DNA from: Sulfobacillus benefaciens
GTDB lineage: Bacteria > Bacillota > Sulfobacillia > Sulfobacillales > Sulfobacillaceae
Length of the DNA stretch: 64,000 nt
Reading direction: 5' to 3'
Assembly (NCBI GenBank): GCA_003023725.1
Contig: PXYT01000013.1
Coordinates: 1 to 64,000 of the forward strand
Both the position numbers and the translations under genes were made by a program. This document shows, piece by piece, positions 52,537 through 61,434 of this stretch (position 1 is its first letter; each line of letters starts with the position of its first letter). Under the pieces are notes generated by a model. The model had not been told where the DNA came from. It did not search any database and saw nothing but the letters and a program-made list of their open reading frames with translations.

Positions 52537-53766
52537 ATGAATCCGGATGGCAGTCCTCAACATACCACGTCCACAACCTGGCGAAGCCGGAACGTCTGGG
52601 GTTTTTCTTTAGCTTCGCTTTTTTCGGATATGGGACATGAATTGGTGACCACAGTGCTTCCTGCATTTTTGTTGACCATTGGAGCGCCGGTTTTTGCTTT
52701 GGCGGTGATCGAAGGTGTATCGAATTTCAGCCAGTCGCTCGCCTCGTTATGGGGAGGAAAATGGGCTGACAACCGAAAGAGCCGAGAACGAATAGTGGTT
52801 GCCGGATACGTCATGACCGGAATAAAAGCGGTGATCGCGCTAGTGACTTACTGGCCGTGGATCGTGGTTCTGCGCACGGTGGCATGGATTGGGCGCGGAG
52901 CCAGGGGGCCTATCCGCGACACCATGATTGCGGATGAAATCTCTCCCGAGAACCGCGGCAAAGCTTATGGATTCCGGGAGACATTTGATACGGCGGGAGC
53001 CATTGTCGGCCCTTTGGCGGCCACGTTGCTCATTACCGTTATTTCGCCTGGTACTCTCATTGCGTTAAGTGCTATCCCAGCCATTATCACTGTTGTCATA
53101 ATCGCGGGCATGGTGCGGGAAATCCGAGGGCCGGTGTTGGACAAGAATCCGGCTCCAGGCGCCGGTCCGGGAGAAGTCCAAACGGTGTGGTCCCGGTCTT
53201 ACCGGGTTTTTCGCGGAGGCGTGGTGATTTTTTGGTTTGGGGCCATCTCTCCCACCTTCTTTATCATGCGCATACTTTTGACTCATCCCCGAGGTTTGGC
53301 TTTTCCTTTACAAGCATTCGCTTTTGGACTTTATACCATACACAACATATTTTATGCGGCTTCGTCTTATCCGGCAGGCATTTTGGCTGATCACGGGCGG
53401 GCTAAAGGGGCCACCCTCAGTGGGTATGGGATGTGGGTCTTGAGCTTGGTGGGGTTTTTTGCCTTGCCCTTCTTGCCCATTTGGCTTTGGCCTTTGCTGT
53501 TTATCTTTTCGGGTTTGGCAACGGGGTTGATTGAAACCGGTCAAAAGACTCTGGCAGTGGGACTGTTGCCTCCCGTCATGCGGGGGAAAGGGCTTGGCCA
53601 AATTGCCGGCATGAAGGGATTTAGCCAATTGGCAGGGACGCTATTGATGGGGGGGCTGTGGACACTGCATCGTCCCGGTTTGGGATTTTTGTGTCTCGCC
53701 TTGGCTGCATTGGCGGGCTGGCTGATCATTTGGGCAGTGCCCTCAATGCCAAAGCCGGTATCCTGA
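52537..53766 (+). CDS. Major facilitator superfamily transporter
   Basis: 409-residue membrane protein with about twelve hydrophobic segments. The loop 2-3 motif reads WGGKWADNRKSRERIVV, a recognisable variant of the MFS motif A; ETFDTAGAIVGPLAA and the later GILADHGRAKG repeat the pattern in the second half. The ATG at 52537 follows GAGGGGG; a GTG at 52516 is the alternative. Single-gene unit; substrate unknown. Confidence 0.88.
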   Translation: MNPDGSPQHTTSTTWRSRNVWGFSLASLFSDMGHELVTTVLPAFLLTIGAPVFALAVIEGVSNFSQSLASLWGGKWADNRKSRERIVVAGYVMTGIKAVIALVTYWPWIVVLRTVAWIGRGARGPIRDTMIADEISPENRGKAYGFRETFDTAGAIVGPLAATLLITVISPGTLIALSAIPAIITVVIIAGMVREIRGPVLDKNPAPGAGPGEVQTVWSRSYRVFRGGVVIFWFGAISPTFFIMRILLTHPRGLAFPLQAFAFGLYTIHNIFYAASSYPAGILADHGRAKGATLSGYGMWVLSLVGFFALPFLPIWLWPLLFIFSGLATGLIETGQKTLAVGLLPPVMRGKGLGQIAGMKGFSQLAGTLLMGGLWTLHRPGLGFLCLALAALAGWLIIWAVPSMPKPVS

Positions 53767-53862
53767 CAGTACTCGGGCTAAAGGGATTGGCATCAAGATC
53801 GTGAATCCTCGCCCGGAAGAATACTTGGGAGCAATATCTGCAATGCCTGTCAGGCGGTGGGT

Positions 53863-55140
53863 TTAAGCCTGAGAGGCAATTAGGTCATAGGGCCAGACAA
53901 TATTGAGGATGGGGCCGAAATGCTCCTCGATGACGGAACTGGGATTGACGTGTCCGCTTGCATCCATCCCGGAGAACCATAGAGGCAGACTCCAAATGCC
54001 GAAGGCATCATAATGTTCTTTTTGTAACCATTGATTAATCTGTTCCAGATACCGGTTCACTCCTTCATCAGTCATGAGCGCTGTTCCGTCCGGCCAGGGT
54101 TGGACTAATCGATGAAGCCATGCGGCCTGAACAAGACCGCGGTGGGATTCGGGGTCATAAATCCACCGGGGAACAAAAGGTTCCTCCCCAGTGATAAAGA
54201 GGAGAAATGAGCCAATGTCATAATTATGATCCCACTCACCGGAATTTTCCGCAAAACGCAGTAGTCGCGCGCTCCGCGAGCCTTTTTCCGCCACGAGTTC
54301 CAGAACTTTCTTGAGATCCGGTGATTCCGGCTCGAAAATCTGGGCGATGATGTCATCGGAGTGTTGCAGGGCATGGATTAAGCGGACGGTCAGGGCGGAC
54401 TGTTCCATTAGCCGTTGGTAATTAATCCGCATCAAAGAGAACAACGATTCGTCCAGTCCCATGTCTTCCGCTTGCGGACGAAAAAAGGGAACCCTCAAGA
54501 TATGACAAGGAGTCCGCGGCAGCGCCAATACTGCGGGGAGATAAGCCCAAGCAGCTGCTTCACTGGGGCGGGAGAGAATGTTGGTCAAAGGACGTGAGCG
54601 GATGTCCCCCATTTGCATGTCCAACGCCAATGGGGAAGGATGCACGATGCCCCGGGCGGTGACGATGGGAGTTCGGGCGAGTTCGAATGTGAGCCGATTC
54701 CCGTCTTGGCCATGACAGAAGATTTCTTCATGGTCTCCGTTGCCCTTGTCTTTCCAGTAAGTGCCCGGCTGCCTCTGGCATTCATCCCTGCTTCCGGCGG
54801 CCGTCATGATTCGCGCACTGTTGGGCAGACGCGAGGGGGAATCAAGCAAAATGGTGAGAGGACGGGACCGAAAAAGAGCCCAGCGACTCTCCGAAAGGCT
54901 TGAGCTTGTCCATTCCATCACAATCTCAAGCGGAGATTCACCGGACCCTGGGCTTAGCGCATAGTCCAAGAGAGTATCCAAATCTTTATACATCGGGCAA
55001 GTATTATCCACCCGTATCCATAAAAGCGCACGATCAACGCGCCGCAACTCCGAAATGATATGGAAAGCACTGTCGATTTGCCACGATGCGTTGTCGTCCT
55101 TGATGGTTAAATCCCATATCAAAGTCGGTTTGACTGGCAT
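53863..55140 (-). CDS. Radical-SAM-like protein lacking the iron-sulfur cysteines
   Basis: 425-residue protein encoded 38 bases downstream of a radical SAM/SPASM gene. By eye it follows the same fold in the same order: LIWDLT matches ITWELT, LLWIRVDNTCP plus DLDTLLDYA matches MIIFTGGDP plus DLSDIIKAS, PLTILLDS matches AVSISLDG, and GIVHP with MGDIRSRPLTNIL matches GDVFP with GGNVKRQLFSDIY. The CX3CX2C loop is replaced by IKDDNASWQ and the middle is shortened. The last 220 residues are a separate helical domain of unknown type. ATG after AAGAGGTGG. Likely a partner or scaffold rather than an enzyme. Confidence 0.6.
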   Translation of the reverse strand: MPVKPTLIWDLTIKDDNASWQIDSAFHIISELRRVDRALLWIRVDNTCPMYKDLDTLLDYALSPGSGESPLEIVMEWTSSSLSESRWALFRSRPLTILLDSPSRLPNSARIMTAAGSRDECQRQPGTYWKDKGNGDHEEIFCHGQDGNRLTFELARTPIVTARGIVHPSPLALDMQMGDIRSRPLTNILSRPSEAAAWAYLPAVLALPRTPCHILRVPFFRPQAEDMGLDESLFSLMRINYQRLMEQSALTVRLIHALQHSDDIIAQIFEPESPDLKKVLELVAEKGSRSARLLRFAENSGEWDHNYDIGSFLLFITGEEPFVPRWIYDPESHRGLVQAAWLHRLVQPWPDGTALMTDEGVNRYLEQINQWLQKEHYDAFGIWSLPLWFSGMDASGHVNPSSVIEEHFGPILNIVWPYDLIASQA

Positions 55141-55178
55141 AACGCCACCTCTTAGGATTATACCCGGGCCGCATGACT

Positions 55179-56204
55179 TTATGAAATGGATTCCTGGGTT
55201 TGAGCAATGAATGTGTTCGGACACCCGGGGTCCTCGCCCAGATAATTGCCCGTCACGGCAAAGGCTCTGGCCCGTGATCCACCGCAAAGCATGCTGTAGT
55301 CACATTGCCCGCAGCGCCCCTCTAATTTTTCGGGATTGCGCAGATCACAGAACAAAGGGGAATTCCTGTAAATATCGCTAAAGAGCTGACGTTTCACGTT
55401 GCCGCCGGAAACGGGCAGGTATCCCGACGGAAAGACGTCGCCGTAATGACTGATGAAAGCAAAACCTTGTGCTTCCCGGATGGTGGGGCCTTGGCTTAAA
55501 GGCCGGGACATTATGCGAGAAAACTGAGGGGCACCGACGGCAGTGACCCGAAAAGACACGTGTTCTGAATAATCCTTGAGCCATTCCAATGCCGATTCAA
55601 TGCTCTGGGCATCCAAACTGTCTTTGAGACGCGCACGCCCGGTGGGAATGACGAAAAAGACTTCCCAGCTGCGTGCTTTGAGAATTTGTACAAGTCGGCC
55701 CATCTTAGGCAAGTCGTCTTTAGTAAAAGGTGAGACGGATGTGTTGATTTGCAAGGCCATGCCTTCGTTGACGACGGTTTCCGCAATTTCCACACTGCGA
55801 GCGAATGTGCCGAGGACCCCGCGGAATCGATCATGCACAGCTTGGGTGGCACCGTCCAGGCTAATGGAAACGGCCTGGACTCCCAATGTCTTCCATAATT
55901 TGATGATTTGTGGTGTTAACGACGGTGTGACACTGGGTGCAATCGCCGTGCGAATTTTTCGGCTCACCGAGGCTTTGATAATGTCGGACAGGTCATCGCG
56001 TTCCAAGGGGTCCCCGCCGGTAAAAATGATCATAGGCCTGGGCCGCATACTAGCAATATCGTCCAGAACGTTTTCCACTTGGGCCAATGTCAGTTCCCGG
56101 AAGTCTCTCCGCGGGATGGCGCGAGCCCGGCAATGACGGCAATGAAGTTGGCAGGCCCGGGTCAGTTCCCAGGTAATAATGTGTGGTGCCTCATCAAAAT
56201 TCAT
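55179..56204 (-). CDS. Radical SAM/SPASM enzyme (NirJ/AhbD/TIGR04053-like)
   Basis: 341-residue enzyme. The SAM-binding cluster motif is CQLHCRHC (residues 18-25) and the GGDP loop follows at about residue 63. The C-terminal SPASM region has CGQCDYSMLCGG and a final GCPN, giving ligands for an auxiliary cluster. Relatives act in haem d1/haem synthesis (NirJ, AhbC, AhbD) or mature ribosomal peptides. No haem genes or precursor peptide lie beside it. ATG after GGGAGGGAC. Forms a two-gene unit with the cysteine-less paralogue. Confidence 0.9.
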   Translation of the reverse strand: MNFDEAPHIITWELTRACQLHCRHCRARAIPRRDFRELTLAQVENVLDDIASMRPRPMIIFTGGDPLERDDLSDIIKASVSRKIRTAIAPSVTPSLTPQIIKLWKTLGVQAVSISLDGATQAVHDRFRGVLGTFARSVEIAETVVNEGMALQINTSVSPFTKDDLPKMGRLVQILKARSWEVFFVIPTGRARLKDSLDAQSIESALEWLKDYSEHVSFRVTAVGAPQFSRIMSRPLSQGPTIREAQGFAFISHYGDVFPSGYLPVSGGNVKRQLFSDIYRNSPLFCDLRNPEKLEGRCGQCDYSMLCGGSRARAFAVTGNYLGEDPGCPNTFIAQTQESIS

Positions 56205-56260
56205 GTGTTGTCCCTCCCCGGCAGTCTAGGATTATTATGCCGGTAAACACGATTAACCGG

Positions 56261-56303
56261 TTAGGACCATTAGGATCTCCTCAGGGTGACCAAATGGTCC
56301 TAA
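56261..56303 (-). promoter_or_regulatory. 11-base inverted repeat between korB and the radical SAM gene
   Basis: TTAGGACCATT (56261-56271) and AATGGTCCTAA (56293-56303) with a 21-base loop; a second palindrome TAACCGGTTA (56254-56263) overlaps its left arm. No T tract on the minus strand, so an operator or attenuator is as likely as a terminator. Confidence 0.5.
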
Positions 56304-56308
56304 TTGAT

Positions 56309-57172
56309 TTATTCGAATTGGTCAAGGATGTGCTCCCATAGCTCCTGGTCAATAGGGCCGATCTGTTGGGACAAGGGATCCTTGGTGAATCCCGGAATTA
56401 GCTCTTCATAAGGGCGGGAGGGCTGTTGAAAGATGAGCCCCGTGACCAGTTCGTCCTTCTCTTCCAGCAGGGACAGAGCTTGAGCGCGGGAAGACGGTTT
56501 GTAATTCGGGTCTTCATCCAGGTTCACCAAAGTTTTCTTATACCACTCATAAGTGTTAACGCGGTTATAGCTCACGCACGGTGAGATCACGTTAATCAAC
56601 GCAAATCCAGGGTGAGTGATACCTTGAACAATTAAGCGGGCCAGTTGTGGCTGCCAGCTCGAGAATCCCTGGGCAACAAACGTCGCGCCCCCGGCCACGG
56701 CCAGCATCAAGGGGTGAACGGGCTGATCAATACTGCCCTCCGGGGAGGTCTTGGTGTGAAATCCCATTTCCGACGTGGGAGAGGTTTGGCCTTTGGTGAG
56801 ACCATAGACATGGTTATCCATGACTATATAAGTCAGATTGACATTGCGTCTTAACGCGTGCATAAAGTGTCCCATGCCAATGGCATAGGCATCGCCGTCT
56901 CCGCCCACGGCCAGCACGGTCAGATTGCGGTTGGCTAGTTTGATGCCCATGGCGGCAGGCAGAGTGCGCCCGTGCGTGACATGTAGGTTATAGGAATTGA
57001 TGTAATTGCCGATTTTTCCGGAACAGCCGATTCCGGCAATGATAGCCGTGGTCGAGGGCTGGGCCCCGACTTCGACTAGAGCTTTCTCCAAGGCGGCAAG
57101 GACGCCGAAATCTCCGCATCCGGGACACCACCACGACTTTTCCTGCGTCTTAAAATCACTTAACGTTGCCAT
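56309..57172 (-). CDS. korB: 2-oxoacid:ferredoxin oxidoreductase beta subunit
   Basis: 287-residue thiamine-diphosphate subunit. WWCPGCGDFGVL and GIGCSGKIGNYIN carry the cluster cysteines, and GGDGDAYAIGMGHFMHALRRN followed by MDNHVYGLTKGQTSPT is the thiamine-diphosphate site. Works with the alpha/gamma subunit to turn 2-oxoglutarate (or another 2-oxoacid) plus CoA and ferredoxin to acyl-CoA, CO2 and reduced ferredoxin. Its start abuts the korA stop. Substrate 2-oxoglutarate versus pyruvate is not settled from sequence alone. Confidence 0.92.
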   Translation of the reverse strand: MATLSDFKTQEKSWWCPGCGDFGVLAALEKALVEVGAQPSTTAIIAGIGCSGKIGNYINSYNLHVTHGRTLPAAMGIKLANRNLTVLAVGGDGDAYAIGMGHFMHALRRNVNLTYIVMDNHVYGLTKGQTSPTSEMGFHTKTSPEGSIDQPVHPLMLAVAGGATFVAQGFSSWQPQLARLIVQGITHPGFALINVISPCVSYNRVNTYEWYKKTLVNLDEDPNYKPSSRAQALSLLEEKDELVTGLIFQQPSRPYEELIPGFTKDPLSQQIGPIDQELWEHILDQFE

Positions 57173-58917
57173 TAATGTTTCACCTCCAGCTGAGTCAGCA
57201 GATTCCGACTTTCCCTGACGACGTCTTCGGGCAAAAATGGGACTCCGTCATACCTGGTCAGCGAATGGTAGCGAGGATCAAAAATCCCGGCCGTTTTGAG
57301 CAAATGCGCAATCTGGGCCGTAGCATTCTGTTCCACGACGACGATGTGACGGGCTTGGGCGAGGAGGTTCTGGCACTCGGAGCCGGGGAAGGGGGCGAGG
57401 GTTCTCAGCCAAGCGACAGCTGTCGAGATCCCTTCTTTTTCCAATAGAATTTGGGCTTCTTTATTAATTCCGACCGTGGAGCCGATTCCCAAGAGCACTA
57501 CTTCGGCGTCTACGGGTCCCTCGTAACGGAGGGGCGCACGCAGGGCGTGAATTCCCAGAATCTTCGTTAATCGTTTATCCATCATTTGACGGCGGTTCTC
57601 GGGATCCTCCGACACTTTGCCCCCCGGGGCATGTTCCACCCCGGTTGCCAGGAATTGTCCCTGGGGTGTGCCCGGTAAAGTCCTCGGGGAAATTCCGTCC
57701 GCGGTGAAGGCGTACCGTTGGAAGGAAGAGGTCCCGCTGAGGTCTTGGGAGAGATAAAGCTCTCCGCGGTCAATAGGAACATGGGGGCCATCTATCGTCC
57801 GGCGTTCTACAGTTTGCTGCCACAGCGCCAACGACAAATCGGTTGCTATAATAACCGGGGTTTGAAAATGTTCAGCTAAGTTAAAAGCTTCGTAGGCATC
57901 TTCAAATGTCTCTTCGACGGAGGAAGGTGAGATAACGATGCGGGGAGCCTCTCCGTGACCTCCGTAAATGAGGGCCAGCAAGTCGGATTGCTCCGACTTT
58001 GTGGGCATGCCGGTGCTGGGTCCGGCGCGCTGGGTGTCAACAATTACGACCGGGGTTTCGGTCATAGACGCGAGCCCTATCGCTTCTTGCATCAGAGAGA
58101 GACCGGGGCCGGAAGTGGCCGTCATGGACCGGGCCCCTGCAAATCCGGCGCCAATGGCTGCGGTGATTGAGGCCAATTCGTCCTCCATTTGCAAGACGGT
58201 TCCGCCAACCAGCGGAAAGTATTTGGTCAGAGATTCCATAATATCGGTAGCCGGGGTAATGGGATATCCCGACATGATTCGGCAACCTGCGGCGAGAGCT
58301 CCGAGACAAGTAGCGTCATTTCCGGTCAGAACCAGGCGATTTCCGGGGCTTGGCGATCCTAAAGAGGGAAGCCGGGGAAGGCGTGCGGTTTCTTGAAGCA
58401 TGGCTTGATATCCGGAATGAAGAGCTGCACGGTTGGCTTCAACAATGCCGCTACCCTTGGACTGGAAGCGTTTGGCGACGTATTGCGCCAGGACCTCCAA
58501 AGGGAATCCCAATAAGGCGGCGGAGGCTCCGGCCGCGATCATGTTGCGCATGACCACAGAACCCGCTTCTTTGGCCATTTTGGTCAAACCCAGGGAAACG
58601 AGCATGGCATGCGTGTTCGGGGGCAGGGTGGGAGAATACGCGGCGTCGGCTACAATAATTCCGCCATTCATTTCTTCGCCGTTTAGTGTTATTGTTTCCT
58701 GATTCAAGGCGATCAAGATGTCTGTGTGCCGTGTTCCGGCACTTACCGGCCGGTTTGCCATAAGAACTTTATAATTGGTGTGGCCTCCTTTAATGCGGGA
58801 GGAAAAAGATTTATAACCATAGATATAATACCCTAGGCGATTTGCGGCGTGAATTACGATATCGCCAGTGCTATCTATGCCTTCGCCTTGATCGCCGCCA
58901 ATTTTCCAAGCTAGCAT
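57172..58917 (-). CDS. korA: 2-oxoacid:ferredoxin oxidoreductase, fused gamma-alpha subunit
   Basis: 581-residue subunit with the gamma domain first (IGGDQGEGIDSTGDI, FSSRIKGGHTNYKV, about residues 1-190) and the alpha domain after (SGYPITPATDIMESL, ATSGPGLSLMQEAIGLASMTETPVV). This gamma-alpha fusion with a separate beta subunit is the two-subunit type common in archaea and some aerobic Gram-positives. Divergent from a LysR gene across 287 bases. Confidence 0.93.
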   Translation of the reverse strand: MLAWKIGGDQGEGIDSTGDIVIHAANRLGYYIYGYKSFSSRIKGGHTNYKVLMANRPVSAGTRHTDILIALNQETITLNGEEMNGGIIVADAAYSPTLPPNTHAMLVSLGLTKMAKEAGSVVMRNMIAAGASAALLGFPLEVLAQYVAKRFQSKGSGIVEANRAALHSGYQAMLQETARLPRLPSLGSPSPGNRLVLTGNDATCLGALAAGCRIMSGYPITPATDIMESLTKYFPLVGGTVLQMEDELASITAAIGAGFAGARSMTATSGPGLSLMQEAIGLASMTETPVVIVDTQRAGPSTGMPTKSEQSDLLALIYGGHGEAPRIVISPSSVEETFEDAYEAFNLAEHFQTPVIIATDLSLALWQQTVERRTIDGPHVPIDRGELYLSQDLSGTSSFQRYAFTADGISPRTLPGTPQGQFLATGVEHAPGGKVSEDPENRRQMMDKRLTKILGIHALRAPLRYEGPVDAEVVLLGIGSTVGINKEAQILLEKEGISTAVAWLRTLAPFPGSECQNLLAQARHIVVVEQNATAQIAHLLKTAGIFDPRYHSLTRYDGVPFLPEDVVRESRNLLTQLEVKH

Positions 58918-59204
58918 GAAAATTGCCTCCTCACCTGATCATCTAACCGACAGGTTACTGCTTATACTGTAAATCTATTGAAAAAAGTTTGAAAATGAAA
59001 AGTATTTATCCTAATCATAACGTAGTGGAATGGTAACAAGGCTTGCGGTACAATGACCACGAGGACGAGGTTTCCACGGCCTTTTGGGGCATAGGAAACC
59101 GGGTTCCAGGGGTTTCTCGGTGCAGGGCGTATTCTATTCAGGATCCGAGTGGGGAGCAGTTCTTGTTGCATCCTTTGTCTCAGCAAAAAAGGAAGGTTCC
59201 GTGA
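58918..59204. promoter_or_regulatory. Divergent control region of korAB and the LysR gene
   Basis: Contains the dyad TAACC-GACA-GGTTA (58944-58957) 27 bases upstream of korA, the kind of short dyad with outer T and A that LysR-type proteins bind. A TATAAG-like box on the minus strand near 58963-58968 could serve korAB. Confidence 0.4.
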
Positions 59205-60194
59205 ATGCAGATGATGCTCTCACATTTGAAGACCTTTATTCGCATCATTGATGCCGGCAGCCTGACCAGGGCTGCTGAACAGTTGTCGTTGACGCAGCCC
59301 GCGGTTACCAAGCAGTTGGCCGCTCTGGAGGAGACTTTTGACACACGCCTGGTTATCCGCCAGGGAAGAAAGTTGCGGCTGACTCCGAGCGGAGAGGTTC
59401 TGTACCATTATGCCAAGCGCATTCTAGTTTTGGTCGATCAAACTTACGAAGCCATTGCCGAGATTGAGCGTCCGGGTCAGGGCGAAATTCACCTCGGTGC
59501 CGTGTCGACGATTGCTGTCTTTTCACTGCCGAAAGTATTGGTAACCTTTACGCGTAATTTCCCCTCTCTGCGTGTACGCGTGCACATCGGGGAAATTCAA
59601 GATACCCTGGACCGGGTCATCCGCCAGGACATTGCGGTAGGCATGGTGACTGTGCCCATCGTGCATCCCCAAATTGATTCCGTGCCGTTGTTCCAGGATC
59701 CCGTGCGTCTCGTGGTGAGCCCCGACAAGGCTAAAAGATTGCCAGCATCTTTGAATTTGCAGGAATTGTCGCATATGGAATTCATTTCGTATAAGACTCC
59801 GTCCCGCTTTAGGACCTTTATGGACGGGATTTTGGAGCAACACGGAATTATTCCCCATGTTCTCATGGAATTCAACAGCCACGACTTGGTCAAAAGTATG
59901 GTTAAAGTCGGCCTGGGGGTTGCCTTTGTACCGGAGTCGGTGGTGGCCGAGGATTTGGTGGCCGGCACCATCCAGGCGATAGAAATCAACGATTTTCCGC
60001 CTTTGGCCAGAACTACTTCTTTAATTCTGTCGAAAGATCCTCCCCGTAGCGGAGGACTTATGGCTTTATTGACCACTTTTTTCGACTATTACCAGGTCGA
60101 GCCTCGGCTTTGGCCTGCATGGTACTGGGAAACACGGTCCTATGAATCGGCTTTGCCCTGGACCCTTCCCAACGAAAACAAAGGAAAAAGTTAA
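59205..60194 (+). CDS. LysR-type transcriptional regulator
   Basis: 329-residue regulator: N-terminal winged helix (HLKTFIRIIDAGSLTRAAEQLSLTQPAVTKQLAALEE) and a C-terminal periplasmic-binding-like effector domain from about residue 90. ATG after AAAGGAAGG. Its divergent position suggests that it controls korAB; effector unknown, perhaps a 2-oxoacid or TCA intermediate. Confidence 0.93.
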   Translation: MQMMLSHLKTFIRIIDAGSLTRAAEQLSLTQPAVTKQLAALEETFDTRLVIRQGRKLRLTPSGEVLYHYAKRILVLVDQTYEAIAEIERPGQGEIHLGAVSTIAVFSLPKVLVTFTRNFPSLRVRVHIGEIQDTLDRVIRQDIAVGMVTVPIVHPQIDSVPLFQDPVRLVVSPDKAKRLPASLNLQELSHMEFISYKTPSRFRTFMDGILEQHGIIPHVLMEFNSHDLVKSMVKVGLGVAFVPESVVAEDLVAGTIQAIEINDFPPLARTTSLILSKDPPRSGGLMALLTTFFDYYQVEPRLWPAWYWETRSYESALPWTLPNENKGKS

Positions 60195-60609
60195 GGGTGC
60201 GCCCCGCCAAGTTTGAGATTTCAGACACCGGTTTTGATCCGGAGGCCGGAGGGGAAGAGACTTCAAACGGGCGCCGATTCAGTCTGTGTCGAGCCGATGT
60301 CTTCCCCGGCGGGATGGGTTGATCCTTTATTTGCTGCGGCGCAATTTGGAGAAAGACCCAACATGGGCAGCCTGGCACCGACTGGAGTGAGGCTCGACTG
60401 CTTGGGACAGACGTCCATCCAAATAATCACGCAATCGGCATCCAAGACAGGAGAGCAAGGCCCGGGGCAGCGGACCTTTGACGAAATCCCGGCAAAACCG
60501 TTGTGCCCGGGCCATGGGCAGGGGTAGGATTGCCCAAGACTGAGCGGCCATGTCCCGGGCACATCGGCTGTTGAAAATCATAGATGAGGGTCCATTGAAT
60601 TGGGGTCAG
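60195..60609. other. 415-base gap between convergent genes
   Basis: Several overlapping frames exist on both strands (for example minus 60327-60581), but none has a ribosome site or family features. CCCGGGC/GCCCGGG words recur near 60460-60560. Possibly a decayed gene. Confidence 0.3.
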
Positions 60610-61257
60610 TCATTTGCTGAATGCCTCGCTTGGTACTGTGCCAATATAGAGCGGCGACAAATGGACGATAGCATTGTAGGCGCGGCTGATCAGCTCGGCT
60701 TTGCCCACCACGGGGTCGGTTTTGGGCAGGATTATACCGACGGTAAATCCATGGCTCTTGATTTCGGTATGACGCATGATTTGGGGAAGAAGGTCGGCAG
60801 TAATCTCGGCAATCGGCAACGGATCGACGCCGTGGTCGTCCCGGTACCAGTAGACGGCTGCGGAATCTAGCAGCCGAAATGACTCTAGTCCGCTGTCTTG
60901 AAGGTATCTTAGCAGAAACGGCTTGTCGTCCTCGCCTTCTGGCTTGACGACAAAGCGGACAAAAACATAATCTAAAGTAATGCCGACCTCAAAATGCGCA
61001 AAGCGTTTATATCCTCGTTGGTTCCGGGAAAACGACACCCACGTGTCGTCCGGAGGATTCACGCGTCTTCTCGCATGCGATGCGGTATGGGGATATATCT
61101 TATGGTGTAGGAAATCTGACAATTTAGGAGCCAAATCGTCCCCGATCATGGCGAGCTTTGGGCGAATACGCGTTCTTAGGGCACTCATGCGGTCGTGAAA
61201 TTCGGGAATAGCGAAAACATTAAAATCATCTTGAGTAAAACCAGTAAATTGATACAT
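60610..61257 (-). CDS. DUF1054 family protein (YktB-like)
   Basis: 215-residue protein of the UPF0637/DUF1054 family known from Bacillus YktB. Recognised from GFTQDDFNVFAIPEFHDRMSALRTRIRPKL, ASHARRRVNPPDDTWVSFSRNQRGYKRFAHFEVG and the C-terminal region. Normal full length. The family is conserved in Firmicutes and has no established function. Stands alone; AAAGGAT precedes the ATG. Confidence 0.92.
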   Translation of the reverse strand: MYQFTGFTQDDFNVFAIPEFHDRMSALRTRIRPKLAMIGDDLAPKLSDFLHHKIYPHTASHARRRVNPPDDTWVSFSRNQRGYKRFAHFEVGITLDYVFVRFVVKPEGEDDKPFLLRYLQDSGLESFRLLDSAAVYWYRDDHGVDPLPIAEITADLLPQIMRHTEIKSHGFTVGIILPKTDPVVGKAELISRAYNAIVHLSPLYIGTVPSEAFSK

Positions 61258-61434
61258 GTCAGATCCTTTCTACTATTGATGATAGGGTTATGGTAGCACA
61301 GCTTGATCGGCGGGCCAAACCCTAGGGCCGATCAGGAGTGAACAAATTGTGCTACGGCCCTGCAACATCCGACAAGGAGAAACGCAGGATTTGAGAAGAC
61401 AAGTCGCGAATTTTCGGGATTGGGGAGGAAGAAT

